A DNA stretch of 64,000 nt from Euphorbia lathyris. Its lineage: Eukaryota; Streptophyta; Magnoliopsida; Malpighiales; Euphorbiaceae. The notes below the pieces were generated by a model. It was given only the letters and a program-made list of their open reading frames with translations, ran no database searches and was not told the origin of the DNA. Shown in pieces: positions 43,809 through 55,384 of this stretch. Position numbers and translations under genes: made by a program. The stretch covers positions 28,770,531 through 28,834,530 of the forward strand of contig NC_088910.1 in the NCBI RefSeq assembly GCF_963576675.1, read 5' to 3'. Every line of letters starts with the position of its first letter. Position 1 is the stretch's first letter.

Positions 43809-45138
43809 ATAATAAAAATTAAATTTTATGCTTAAAATAATTATTTAATTATTGATATTAATAAAATGGGTACATGCTATTTTTATAAATATCAACTCCG
43901 TCCATAAAAAATGCTGGCTTTGGTAGACCTAGATAGGCCGGAGCTAATGTCAATTTTCATTTTTAAACCGGTCTATAAGATGTGGGACTGGACGGGCAAG
44001 ATAGATATTCGGATTGGTAAACAAATATTTATCTCTATAGTCACAAAACATTTACAAAAAAAAAAAAAAAAACTATTTAGTATGAAAAAACACCTCATAA
44101 TGCAACTAGTACATGAAGAAATGGATTATGGAAACATGAAGAAAAATGCCACTTACTCATTGGCATCCATCACATGGAGTTTTTAAAAGATTAATTAGTA
44201 AAATTACAAATAGAAATGAATATAGTAATTGAAAAGTTAGCTCCTTTTAACCTTTAGTTTTGCCTAGCAATGTAAGGGCATTGAAGCATACCCTTGTTTA
44301 ATTGTCGGACCAGATATCACTACCCTTGTTTAATTTTCATCCATTCTGTCACTAAACACTTCACTCTCACTCTCTATATTTTATTATTTTCCTTTCTTCA
44401 CGTCTATAAAGTTAATTAAAAATGCTAGCCTTAATTTATTATTAATTGTGTGAGCACTTCTAAACCACGTTGTAGGAGTATATGTCCGTAGCCACAGGGA
44501 TTTGTAGTGATTGTAATACGAGAAAATCAAACAATTACCAATTAATATGTTTACTAAAGATGTGGACAGCTGTCTCCCTAACATTGGCTGCTCACATGAT
44601 AATCCATTTCGTTAATCTAAATAGGATTATTTTCTCATTGATACTTCAAGTCAAAGCTTTTGTAGGCTACATAAATTAAGAAAGGGCATCATCTTAGATA
44701 TATTGAGATTTGGATTTAATAAAATTAAGAATAATTAATTAGAAGGGAAGGCATGTCTTTTTCTTACAAGTACAATGTACCATTTTACTTACAAAACCCT
44801 AAGATGATTCTTCTTGATTCCCCTAATAACAATTTTTTGATACTCTACTTTTCTCATCTTCATTGGTGGGTTTTAAGCTAATATTCTGTATTTCAACTAT
44901 ATATTTATACATGTCGATTACTTCACTAACTTTTATAATTCTTATAGTTGCTCAAAGTATGAACTAGCTAGCTAGTTCCTAGCTATACCTTTTCTTGTTT
45001 AAAAATGATTTCGGGGTTATGAAATTTAGGGTAACTAGTGTATCAAGCATCATATTACTAATTAACTAGTGAATTCTTATAGTAAATTAATGAGCAAATG
45101 TAAAAACCCAATTAATTAAATTCGCGTTGCACCCATAT
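43526..45138. other. intergenic DNA, nothing coding
   Basis: It contains a (TA)n tract at about 43773-43805, an A-run at about 44057-44074, and AT-rich sequence. Short ORFs (for example near 43911-44186 plus and 44384-44584 minus) have no recognisable motif and no supporting signals. Confidence 0.4.
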
Positions 45139-45141
45139 TAA

Positions 45142-46115
45142 GGGACTCTTTAGTTAAACTACTATTTACTGTTACTGTTTACTACTGTTTTTTTTTTATG
45201 CGGGGCATTTCCTCAAGAGTTCGAGTCACGGCAAAAGGAATCGGCGAATCGCACGAGACATGAGGCAAGATCGGGCGCGTGGGGCAACTAGCCAAAATTG
45301 GCCAGATCTGCCCCCACACGGCGTGTGACATCCGGTCGTGTGGTGCTGCTCCCGCCCAAAAGGAGCTGGGCGAGTGGCTTCCATTTTGATGACGAAGTGT
45401 TTCTTTTCTGCGACAGCAAATTCATTTTCAACGAGAAAATGTTGATTTTTAGCAATGACGACTCAGCTTTTCAGCCCAAGAAGAAGACACACAAGACTAG
45501 GGGACAAGGCAATCAAGAATGCCCCAATTTCTTACATCTCTTATTTAAAATTATGTCATTTTAACCTTATTATTTGTCCTTTAGTTTGAATTCCCTAAAT
45601 CTCATTTTGGCATTTCATCTCTATTCTATCCATATCCATATCACACTTTATTATTTGTAACCCTAACAAGGTTAATTAAGTCATTTACATTTATTTAGAG
45701 AGAGCTATATAAAGCCTCCTATTTGTAAGGATGCTTAACTTTAATCAATACAATTTCTATCTTCTTCTCTATGAAGTTTTGTCAAGGTTTTCAACCTTCA
45801 ACAATGGAGGATTTATGATTTCCTACGGGTTAGTCCGTAAAACCCAGAATTTATTACTTCCAGTTTAGCTAGAGAAGAAATATCTTTGTGGATTTAAGAT
45901 TAAAATCTTCGGCTCGTGACCGATTTGTATCACTTTTTGCTGTTTGAAACTTTTGATTTCCAAAAAGTAGAGATTCTCTACTTTTGTAAAAAAAATAAAA
46001 AACTACTTTTAAGACATGAAAGGCAAACATAAAGTGTTTAACCAAACACCTAGATCTCTCAATTTTAAAGTGAAAAGACAAACAAGAGGAGGAAAAAGAG
46101 CAACCAAACACCTCC
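45142..46115 (+). mobile_element. Tourist-like MITE interrupted by a solo LTR
   Basis: The outer ends GGGACTCTTTAGTT and the complement of GGAGGTGTTTGGTT (9 of 14) are flanked by TAA at 45139-45141 and 46116-46118, the PIF/Harbinger target. The internal LTR at about 45190-45932 separates the two parts. The right part (45933-46115) holds inverted phrases around AGTAGAGATTCTCTACTT. The call depends on weak termini. Confidence 0.45.
45190..45932 (+). repeat. solo LTR of a gypsy-type element
   Basis: It ends GATTTGTATCA and shares layout and phrases with the LTR at 46250-46835: ACGGCGTGTGAC versus ACGACGTGTGAG, TTTAGCTA(G/T)AGAAGA, TTTAAGAT(T/C)AAAA, TTGTATCA versus CCGTATCA. A TATA-like CTATATAAAGCC lies near 45708. 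No primer site or gag follows, so it is a solo LTR formed by recombination. The left boundary and 5-bp duplication were not resolved. Confidence 0.55.
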
Positions 46116-46249
46116 TAAATATATGTGCAGAAACTTAGAGTTAATTTTATCAGAGTGACATATAAATTTTATTTTAAAACTTTATTTATCAGTTTTAGTT
46201 AAATGATTGGTGTATTTAGTATTAGAAGTTTTCAAATAAAATGATGAGG

Positions 46250-46835
46250 ACATTAATATGAAGGAAGCGGAGGAATCCCTAGAACATGGCTCACACGACG
46301 TGTGAGAATAGTAACACGTCGTGTGATCGGATAATGGAGCTCCTGGTCTTTTTTGAATTAATCCACATGGTGTGTGGACCTTGCGATATGTCGTGTGGAA
46401 TATCGAAACTTCAGCCCACACATCGTTGTCATTTTATCTACACGATGTGTGGACTAACTTTGTCCGCAAGTTCTACCAATTCTGCATTAAGTTCTATGTA
46501 CTATTTTGTCATTACCTATTTACTGTTTTTCCATTTACCTATTTACTAGCTTGCCGTTATACTATTTGTAACTATTTTACCCTTAATTTCTTAAATTATG
46601 TTAGTGGTGCATTAAATGGGTATTATGTCATCTCCATCTTAGGGTTGTAGAGGAATAAAAGCATCTATCTTTGTAAAACCCACATCTTTTCTTGAATCAA
46701 AGACAAACTTTCTCCATTGGAGGCTAATATTTTCAAGCTTTTGGGATTATTTTCTTATAGTTTAGCTATAGAAGAGTTATTTTTTTTTTGTTAGTTTAAG
46801 ATCAAAACTATCAACATCGTTTGAAATCCGTATCA
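46250..46835 (+). repeat. 5' LTR of a chromovirus-like gypsy relic
   Basis: It ends CCGTATCA at 46835, two bases before a primer site TGGTATCAAAGCC (46838-46850). That is one base different from the initiator-Met tRNA site TGGTATCAGAGCC. The LTR contains inverted CACACGACGTGTG-type phrases near 46290-46330. The left end is not certain. A gag relic follows directly. Confidence 0.55.
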
Positions 46836-46883
46836 GTTGGTATCAAAGCCGATCGTTTTTCTAACATAACAGATTCTTCCAGT

Positions 46884-47930
46884 ATGGTTCAACCGAGAAT
46901 CCCACAATACACTATGGAAGCATTTGATAAGAAGATTAATGAGTTGAAACTCGAAGTAAGAGAGCAAATCTGGATTGCAGCCGAAGAACGGAGGAATACG
47001 GAAGAACAAATGAGAACGACCATTGAAAGAATGAGGTTGGACATTCAAGATACACTCGAACAAGCTTTGGGAGGCCATCCTAGAAGAAATAAGGAAGGCC
47101 CACAACAACAATCACCATCACCTCCACCAAACCCAAACTAGAGGGGTCCAAGACCCGGGAGGTAAAAATGTCTAACTATTTACTAGTAAATGAAGATGTT
47201 AGTGATAATGATACGTTTGAACATAATGTTTGAACCTATGAGCATAATGAATATGGAAATGATATGAATGTTGGGTTTGTTGAGAAACCATTTTGGTGGA
47301 AAATGAGCAAGCTAGGAACATATATTAGGGTAATTTTGATAGGGATGCTGCATTCAAATCGAAGGTGGATTTGCATGCTTTTGGGGTGAGTTGGATGATG
47401 AGGGTTTCCTAGATTGGTCGTCAGAAGTTGAGCGTTTCTTTGAATATGAGGGTATTCCGGAACAAAAGGAAGGTGATATTGGTTGCTTATAGAATGAATG
47501 GGGTAGATTCGGTATGGTGGGATCGATTAAAGGAAGAACGGAGAAGGGAAGGTATGGAATCGATTAAGTCTTGGCTTCAGATGAATGTGATGTTGAGGGA
47601 GCGGTCACCAGACTATGAGCAATACATTTATAGTTCATATCGAGAGTGTTCACAAGGGAATTGAAGTGTACATGAAAACACTTCGGAGTTTTTAAGGTTA
47701 TTGATAAGCGCTAATTTATTGAAAACCAAGAGCCAAAAGACATCGAGGTACTTAAAAAGGTTGAGATACAACATCCAAAATAAGATAGGAATTTAAAATG
47801 TCATTTAGGTATAAGATGCACAAAACTTAGCTTTGAAAGGGAAATCTCAATTAAATGTGAGGAGTCGGGAGAGCTATTGTCAGCTAGGGGGAAAGAGTTT
47901 ATCATTGAGTAAAGAACTTATTTTGTGATT
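46884..47930 (+). pseudogene. Ty3/gypsy (chromovirus-like) gag relic
   Basis: The first part (46884-47141) encodes PQYTMEAFDKKINELKLEVR and a charged helix, then a Pro/Gln-rich end and TAG. After several broken frames the gag core is read at 47428-47664: RKVILVAYRMNGVDSVWWDR, SWLQMNVMLRERSPDYEQYI and SSYRECSQGN. Further broken matches (SRYLKRLRYNIQNKIGI) run to about 47930. This is the form of gag in plant Reina/Tekay-type elements, consistent with the Met-type primer site. No pol follows, so the element is truncated. Confidence 0.75.
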
Positions 47931-49199
47931 TTTCAATTTGAGTTCTTCTCCCTGAAAGAAGGGTTAGTTGGGGTTGGGGCTTGTTTTGGGGAGAGTAATG
48001 GTGAGAGAGGAGTGTGGAACTTTGCTTCAATTTTCTGGAAATTACATTTTTAACGAATAGTCAAACTTTGTTAGAAATTGAGTGCTCTCTTGTAATTCTA
48101 GAAGAGTGTACATATGTGATCTTAGTGTAATGTGTGTATCCTAAATCTTAAGCCCTAAACCCCTAAACTCTTAAACTCATAAACCCCTAAACCACTAATT
48201 TCTTAACCCTTAACCCTAAACCCTTATAAGTTGGCAATCTCCTTAAATTACTCATTATATCTGCATCTATACACCCCTCTAAAGATCATCAAAGTCTTAA
48301 TATTTCAATATGAATATTTACCTAATTTGTATTGCGGTTACAAATTCGTTTGCTAGATATTTTGTATTAGACAATTGGTCATTGGAATCACTTGCTTTAA
48401 TAACTGATCCCAATGATCAAAATTTGATACCAATTTTTTTAAAACCAAACGATCTCGTAGACATCAGGAGAGTCGGTTATTATGAAAACAGACTCTAAAG
48501 ACAAGATCATTGGCATCGATTCAAAACTGATGCAAATAAGGAAAATTAACCGTGACTTGTGTTTTGACCCTTAATTCTTTGTAAAATTGTATATATACCC
48601 ATGATTATTTACTGAATATACAAATACTTGGTAAGTCTCACATATATAACCAATCAATAAAATAATATGCTAAGACTATATATTAGTAAATGTGAAAAGT
48701 GTGAGAGCAATAAAATGGTAGTGTAAAGTGGCAGCATTATATTGGCCTAAAATTTGTGGTAACCTCCTCAAACTGATGTGGTGCGAGACAATCCACCAAT
48801 TAACATTTACCACTCAAACAAAAAAAATCATGATATATAATGATTAAGGTGTTGAAGCAGTGTGAATGTGAGAAGAAGAAACTAAAGCATTCACACAATT
48901 AATGGGGGTGATGCAATCCTCCACATATAGGTGATGATGCCACTACCTTTCTTCATTTTTGGACTAATTGTTCATACATATGTTAATTATGGATAATGTG
49001 TTCAATTATATGGACCATTTTTACTCATAATTTTGGTCAAACCAATTCTCTTAATGAATATGTCTCCCATGCTACTCTATTTATATATATGTTATTCAAG
49101 TCAACCCACTCTTTTAGTTACAACCACAATTATTGGTTGAGGATATATATCCTATAATCACAATATAGTGACGAAATTTGTAACGCCGCCTGATCATAT
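47931..49199. other. intergenic DNA with a telomere-like tract
   Basis: No gene is recognised. Bases 48139-48230 contain a degenerate run of CCCTAAA-type units (AGCCCTAAACCCCTAAACTC and AACCCTTAACCCTAAACCC). The 62-residue ORF at 48310-48498 shows no known motif. The rest is AT-rich. Confidence 0.45.
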
Positions 49200-50290
49200 T
49201 TCTCTAATAATGTTAGATGATTTGGTAGGAGTGTCTTTTCCTAGGTCTATTCCTGGTTAATCTGGGTTTTGCTGGTTTGTTTTTTTTTCTTTCTGTTTTG
49301 CTGTTATTTTGGTTGCTGTGTAAGTTCTTATTCAATAATAATAAAAAAAAAACTATATAGTAATATATAGTATTTAAATTAATCATATTGAATGTATTAT
49401 AGTTTGAACTAAGGCCAACAAGAGGCCCGAAACGTTTCAAAGGCCCATTACATTTCTAGGGGTCTGCTTTAGTAAGGAATTCCGAAAATGAAACTGCCCC
49501 ACCGCCGTAAATAGGGTAAAATCACATAACTAGAGAGATAAACCATCTCTATATCCCCTTATTATCGATTACTTCCAATTTCTCACTCTTATTTATTACT
49601 CATTTAAGTATTGAAGTGTATCGAGGAGATCCATCTCAGCGCAGACCAACGAACATCAAGCATGGTCAACTACTAAGAAATTGGATCAAAACGAACACTT
49701 GGTGCAGTGAGCGTGGATCATATTCTGTGACATTTTTCTCTCAATGTCTTCCCGTAAAGTACCCCTGCACAAGATGAAAGGAAAATTTTCTAAGACATCT
49801 AGCAAAGGGAGAGACAAAACCATAAAGTAGAAGGTACGGAGGTAATTCTAAGCTCCTTACCAAATTTGATAGGAGTGGTAGGGAACTACACTCATAAATA
49901 TGAATATATTCTTGAAACCTCGAGTCCCGAGGACATTACTTTAGATAAAACTAAAAAAGCTCAAAATGCAACTCTCGGTCCTAATGTATTACTAATAGCT
50001 ATGTTGCAGAAAATTACAAGAAAGTCAAACCTAAAAGTTGACACTCAATTGCAATTGTAACATGAGAATTAAGAGTTGGATGTTGATCGACGATTGAAGC
50101 TAGGTGTCCAACTCTCGAAATCCTTAAGGAGGTCGATATAAGACATCTTGCGAGCGTTTTACATGAACACGTGACTAACAAGTTGAACATTGAACCGAAC
50201 AATGTTCCTACTAAGTAGAAAATCATGCAATGGACAAGCAAGAGGCAATCCGGAAGGAAAAGACATATATTGAACATTGATCAATAATAG
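49200..50290 (+). mobile_element. Tat-like gypsy relic: LTR end, primer site, degraded gag region
   Basis: A primer-site-like TGGTGCAGTGAGCGTGG starts at 49700, three bases after an LTR-like end CGAACA. It closely resembles the primer site of gypsy element 2. After it an ATG at 49745 opens SSRKVPLHKMKGKF, and frames then break repeatedly. Bases 49347-49355 hold an A-run after AATAATAAT that may instead be a LINE tail. The LTR start is not resolved. RT remains follow at 50290-50790. Confidence 0.45.
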
Positions 50291-50790
50291 GGCATCAAAT
50301 CATGTATGTTTTTTACTACATTGCGGGATATCACTAGATACTCATGCACCTTGATGATAAGGAAAAGACAACATTCATCAAGTGGCATTTTTTATAGAAT
50401 AATGTCGTTCAGACTTAAAAATGCTAGAGAAAATTATCAATGGTTAGTGAATAAAATTTTCAAAGAATATATATGCAAAACAATGTAGGTTTATGTAAGA
50501 TGATATGGTGGTAATGAGTGCTCGAACTGAAGATCATCTCGGGGAGATCAGAAAAAAATCTTTTGATATCTTTCGGCGACATTGAATGAAACTTAAGCTT
50601 GAGAAATGTATCTTTAGGATTCAGTTTTTCAAATTGTTGGGTTTCATGCATGGTCTCGAAAAAAGGCATCGAACCAAGCCCAACAAGGTAGTTGCAGTGA
50701 TGGATATGAATCCCCTGAAGGTAGTACTAGAAATAAGCAATTGTTTTGCAATTCAATTTGAATGTGGATGGAAAAGCTCTAAACATTTTA
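50290..50790 (+). pseudogene. Tat-like reverse transcriptase relic
   Basis: In alternating plus-strand frames I read MSFRLKNARENYQWLVNKIF, MKLKLEKCIFRIQFFKLLGF and RHRTKPNKVVAVMDMNPLK. These correspond to the RT phrases PFGLKNAxATYQRxMNKxF, LNPEKCxFGxxxGKFLGF and NPxKVxAVxxMxxP. The catalytic YVDD stretch (about 50490-50520) is degraded (DDMVV-like remains). Many frameshifts and stops mark this as old. The copia element at 50924 inserted about 130 bp further on. Confidence 0.7.
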
Positions 50791-50923
50791 AATAAGGAAT
50801 TCTTAATTTATTGGGTAAAAACAGTAAGTTGTCGAGGCTTTGGATCAAAGTAAATGTTTAATTACAAAAGGGTAATTGGATTTCTTTTTTAATTTCAGAT
50901 CTATCTATCCAATACACTGATAT

Positions 50924-52931
50924 TGCTAGAACAGGAACTAGAAAAATAAAAAATGACCGAACAAAAGAAATGGGCAGATCGCGGACTAAGTCGCTTTTTT
51001 TAAGACGTTCGTGGAACTACCGGAAAATTGCAAGCAGTGTAATTTTTGGTCGCCTCCAGGATAAAACAGCTCTCGTATACGAATTCGTATTGCACCGTAT
51101 GAATTCATTTCTGTCTACACTCAATAAATTGCTCAGTTATAGAAAATGGAGATGAAGTGGAGAGGAAGGTGGTGTTGAAACACCTTTCCACATAATTTTG
51201 ATTTGACAAAATTGTTTAAGTATAAATTAGAATACATATTCTAAACACACTAAGTTTAAATGCGTTGATTTATTCTACTAATGTGTTTGTTCAATGTTGA
51301 GTATAAATGTTATAAGTCATAAGGATTGGAAGGCCCAAGCCCAATACGGAAGCCAAGGCCCAAGTCAAACAATTCAGTACACTCGGCCCGCGTATGTCAA
51401 GACATTGTCGTTTTGGACAAAAACGCAACTCAGCAAACGGAAGGATCTAGAAGACCTTCAGGAACAACTTCATAATGAAGCTGCTGAGTAGTCTCGACAA
51501 AGCGTACAAGACAGCAGACCGACAGAGGAAAACTTCCAGACAAAGTGTTTCTTCTTTTAGCAAAGTTCAGACGACACAGTATGCTGTCCAGTTGACTTTA
51601 CCATAAAAGGAGAGACCATCTGCTGTGCTGACCGAGGACAGAAGATACACGATTGTGATTGGCCAAGAGCTCTGTACAAGTCAGGATGACAACGACACAT
51701 AGCCGTTTCCCTCCAACGGTTATTTCGAAATTCGAAATGACCGAATGGCCAAACGTCTCTATAAATAGTGCCATCACAAGCTTCACTAAATACAGAACTT
51801 GATCAAGCCATTACGCTGTCCAAATCTCTACCAGTCCTGCAAGCTAGAAGCAAAGCAAAATTCTTACACTACATTTTCATATCTGTGTAAAAGTCTAGAG
51901 TGATTGTTTTTCAATCATCTAAGGTGTTCTAGCAATTGTTGTTTAGGACAAAATCTTTATCATTTCTAGAAGTAGAAAGGAGAGGCTGAGTACTCGGTTT
52001 TAAGTACTCATCGGAGAGATTAGGATTGAGTAGAAGTATAGAGGAAGGTACTCTTGTCATACTCAATTGCTGATATTGTAAAAGGTTTGAGGCTCTACCT
52101 TTAAAGAGCTCAGTAGAGGATTTGAAATCTCGGAAGTGTTCCGGGGACAGGACGTAGGCTTAGAAGAAGCCGAACCTGGATAAATCTGCTGAGTGAAGTT
52201 TTCTTAAACCTTAACTCCTTATTTATATTGCTTGCTTAAAACAAACTAAAACTGACCAAGTAAAAGAGGTCAAGCTGAGTTGTGCGCTACCAACGAGCAG
52301 GTTCAGGAATAGACTCTAAGTGCTATTTCCTGACCTAAGCAACGAAGCTGTCCTAGTCACTAGTTGACTAAGCCAGTGTCTTGCTGAGTGTTAAGTGCCG
52401 CTGTTTTATAAACTTTTCTTAAAGAAAAGAAATTTGCCCAAATTATTTTAAAAAGGTAAAATAGTTCCTAACCCCCCCTTGGAACTATATTTGCAACCTT
52501 ACAAGGGACCAACAGGTGGGAGAGAAATAAGGGAAGGTGGAAGACTGGTTCAGGTAAAGACTCGATCAAATAAAAAAGAGACGTTATAGAGACTGATCCA
52601 AAAAACTGTATTTACTTAAATAAAAAATAAATCCGAATTTAATAAAAAATAATAATAATATTATTAAATTTTTTTCAATTAAAAATTATAGAGTTTACAC
52701 CACACCAACCCGGCTTGGACAAACGATGGCGGCGACGCGTGCGCGTGTGGTGGTCAAGCATGAAGTAGGTCCTCACGCTTTCACAAAAGTGGGTATCCCT
52801 TGCGGCACATCCAAGGACCTCCTTTATAAATACCTCCACCAAGTGCTTTGAAAGCAATGTGTGATACTTACCACTCTATATGAAAAATGTTTGGGCTTTT
52901 TCACAAATTCAATATTGGGCCTAGCCCAACA
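50924..52931 (-). repeat. 3' LTR of the copia element, split by a solo LTR
   Basis: The parts are 50924-51172 and 52515-52931; with the inserted LTR and one 5-bp duplication removed it is about 660 bp. It matches 57349-58096 (748 bp) except for a deletion of about 75 bases just before the nested insertion. Shared phrases include AAGTCGCTTT, TTAAGACGTTCG, ATACGAATTCGTATTGCA and TATAAATACCTCCACCAAGT. It is followed by ATCCCCCCACTAG, the complement of a polypurine tract CTAGTGGGGGGAT. Confidence 0.9.
51173..52514 (+). repeat. SIRE-like solo LTR, 1342 bp, with 5-bp duplication
   Basis: It begins TGTTGAAACACC and ends GGGACCAACA, with perfect flanking duplications GGTGG (51168-51172 and 52515-52519). 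No internal region is present, so this is a solo LTR left by LTR-LTR recombination. It contains a TATA-type CTCTATAAATAGTG near 51757 and TTCCGGGGACAGGACGTAGG, shared with the copy at 29126-30190. It sits inside the copia 3' LTR and is therefore younger than that insertion. Confidence 0.92.
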
Positions 52932-53444
52932 ATCCCCCCACTAGAATTTTTAAAAATGTTTTACTGAGCAGTTACTTAAGGGAAGACATAAACAGAGGTA
53001 TCTTTCGATTTGAATCTTTGGATAGTGAGTATAATTCAGATTTTACTAAAGTGACTCGTAGTCGTGAACTCTATCTCTGATATTATACCACGCCATAACC
53101 TTTTCAGAGTGTAGTTCTAGTAGCCTGTGTGTTTATGGCCCTGCACGTCTATCCCAGTATAATGAATGCTCTAGAGTTTTTCCCTAAACTCATAGGAAGC
53201 GGCCTCACTTCCATGTTCATATAGGTGAATCTATCAAAAGTACCCATCTAGGTATGTACTCCAGTCCAAACGGAGTATAGACTTCATTAAAAATTTCTAT
53301 TATCTCAACCTCACATCGCTTCAGGATATTCATGCTTCAAATTGAATGATCTAACACATATTACATCACAACTTGTTATTACCCATTGAACCTATTTCTT
53401 GGGATCTCTAGTCTATAGGTTGGGTTACCATTGTGTGTAACTCA
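52932..53444 (-). other. copia 3' untranslated region
   Basis: Noncoding sequence between the RNase H stop codon and the polypurine tract. Nothing else is recognised. Confidence 0.5.
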
Positions 53445-53981
53445 TCATTGTAGGGGCATAAGTCCCATACTCTTTGCCGTATTTTGGACTTTCTCTCTAG
53501 CTAATCCTTTCATCAAAGGATCGTCTAAATTCTCTTCTGAGCGTATGTGATCCACTCTAATAGCTCCTTTAGTGAGTAGCTCTCTAACAGTGTTGTGCTT
53601 ATGACGTATCTGTCGTTTCTGGTCGTTATAATAAGGATCCTGAATCTTAGCAATAGCCACGGTAATATCGCAGTGGATCATTACTGTTGGAATCGGTTTT
53701 TCCCATAAGTGAATCTCAGCTAACAAACTTCTCAACCAACTTGCTTCTTCACTAGCCACGGCTAGTGCAATAAGTTCTGGTTCCATAATTAATTGAGCTA
53801 GAATAGTCTGTTTCTTAGACTTCCATGAAACAGCACTACCAGCTATATTGAAAATGTAGCCACTAGAAGCCTTGGAATCATCTGATAAGGTATTCCAGTC
53901 AGCATCACTATATCCTTCAAGGACTGCTGGAAACCTTTGATAATGTAATCCAAGTTTCATGGTTCTTTTAAAGTATCCCAT
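53445..53981 (-). pseudogene. copia RNase H domain
   Basis: The minus strand has GYSDADWNTLSDDSKASSGY (first Asp), IMEPELIALAVASEEASWL (Glu) and VMIHCDITVAIAKI (Asp). It ends with a copia-typical HIRSEENLDDPLMKGL. The frame is open for 178 residues. It is disconnected from RT by a stop at about 54001-54003 and frame changes. In a live element it removes RNA from RNA-DNA hybrids. Confidence 0.85.
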
Positions 53982-54032
53982 GATCCTTTCTATAGCATTC
54001 TAATGCTCCACACTAGGTCTACTAGTAAATCT

Positions 54033-55301
54033 TCATAGCAATTCCATGATATACGCGATGTCGGGTCTAGTACAATCAGTGGCATAATGAAGGCTGCCAA
54101 TTATGCTAGCATACTCTGATTGTCTTACACTGTCTCTAGTGTTCTTAAAAAGTTTTATACTAGGGTCGTAAGGTGCACATGCAGGTATACATTCAAAGTA
54201 ATTATATTTCTTGAAAAATCTTCTCAATGTAGTGAGATTGATCTAAGGAAATTCCATTTTCAGACCTAGTTATCTTGATGCCAAGAATGACATTTTCTTC
54301 TTCTAGATCTTTCATGCCAAACTTTTCACATAGCATCGACTTAACAGAATTCACAACATGAATATTAGATCCCAAAATAAGCAAGTCATCAACATATAAG
54401 CATATAATGGTGCAAACACCATTTTCATATTTGTAATAGATGCATTTATCACTTTTATTCACCTTAAAGCCATTTGAAATAATCAGATTATCAAATTTTG
54501 CATGTCATTGCTTAGGTGCTATTTTTAGGCCATATAAAGATTTATCTAACTTACATACCTTATGGGCTTGATCAAAAACTACAAAGCCCTCAGGTTGATC
54601 CATATAAACTTCTTCTTCTAATTCACCATTCAAAAACGTAGTTTTAACATCCATTTGGTGCACCACAAGATTGTGTACAGAAGCAATAGCAAACAAAACA
54701 CGATTGAAGTAATTCTAGTAATGGGTGAATATGTATCAAAGAAATCAACATTTTCTCTTTATCTAAAGCTTTTAGTTACAAAGCGAGCCTTATACTTATC
54801 AACTGAACCATCAGGTTTCAGTTTCTTTTTGAGGATCAATTTACAACCTAGTGGTAAGTCTACTAAGTGCCAAGTTTGGTTTGACTCAAGTGAGTCCATT
54901 TCATCATTAATGGCTTCTTTCCATAAATCAGCATCTAAGGAGGTTAAGAATTCTTGAATAGTAAGTGGATCTTCTTCTACTGTGAATGCATAAAAGTCAG
55001 AACCAAAGTCTTTAGAGACTCTAGGTCTCTTATTTCTCCTAGGTTCAGATTCCTCACTCTCCTTTTGCACTATAGGTCTAACAGCAGGCATGTTACTAGA
55101 TGATGCACCCCTACTATTTCTCAATTTAAATGGAAATCTATCTTCATAAAAGTTAGCATCATTTGATTCCAAAATAACATGTGCATTTAGATCATAGAAC
55201 CTATACGCTTTGTTATTCATAGCATACCCCATAAATACACATTCATAAGCCCTACTAGCAAGTTTGACTCTTTTAGGGTTAGGAATTCTAGCATAAGCCA
55301 A
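54033..55301 (-). pseudogene. copia reverse transcriptase, broken
   Basis: Pieces on the minus strand in order are ARIPNPKRVKLASRAYECVF (integrase C-terminal edge), [79 protein letters not shown] with the YVDD motif, and NVILGIKITRSENG. At least three frame interruptions lie between 54759 and 54202. The domain order is standard for Ty1/copia. Confidence 0.87.
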
Positions 55302-55384
55302 ACAACCCCAAGTTCTAGGATAGACTAGGTGTTTTATTTTTCAAGATCTCATAAAGAAAGATTTTGATTTTTGACTTAGGGACC

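Noticed and set aside
48310..48498. 62-residue ORF
   Set aside because: No domain, no codon or context support.
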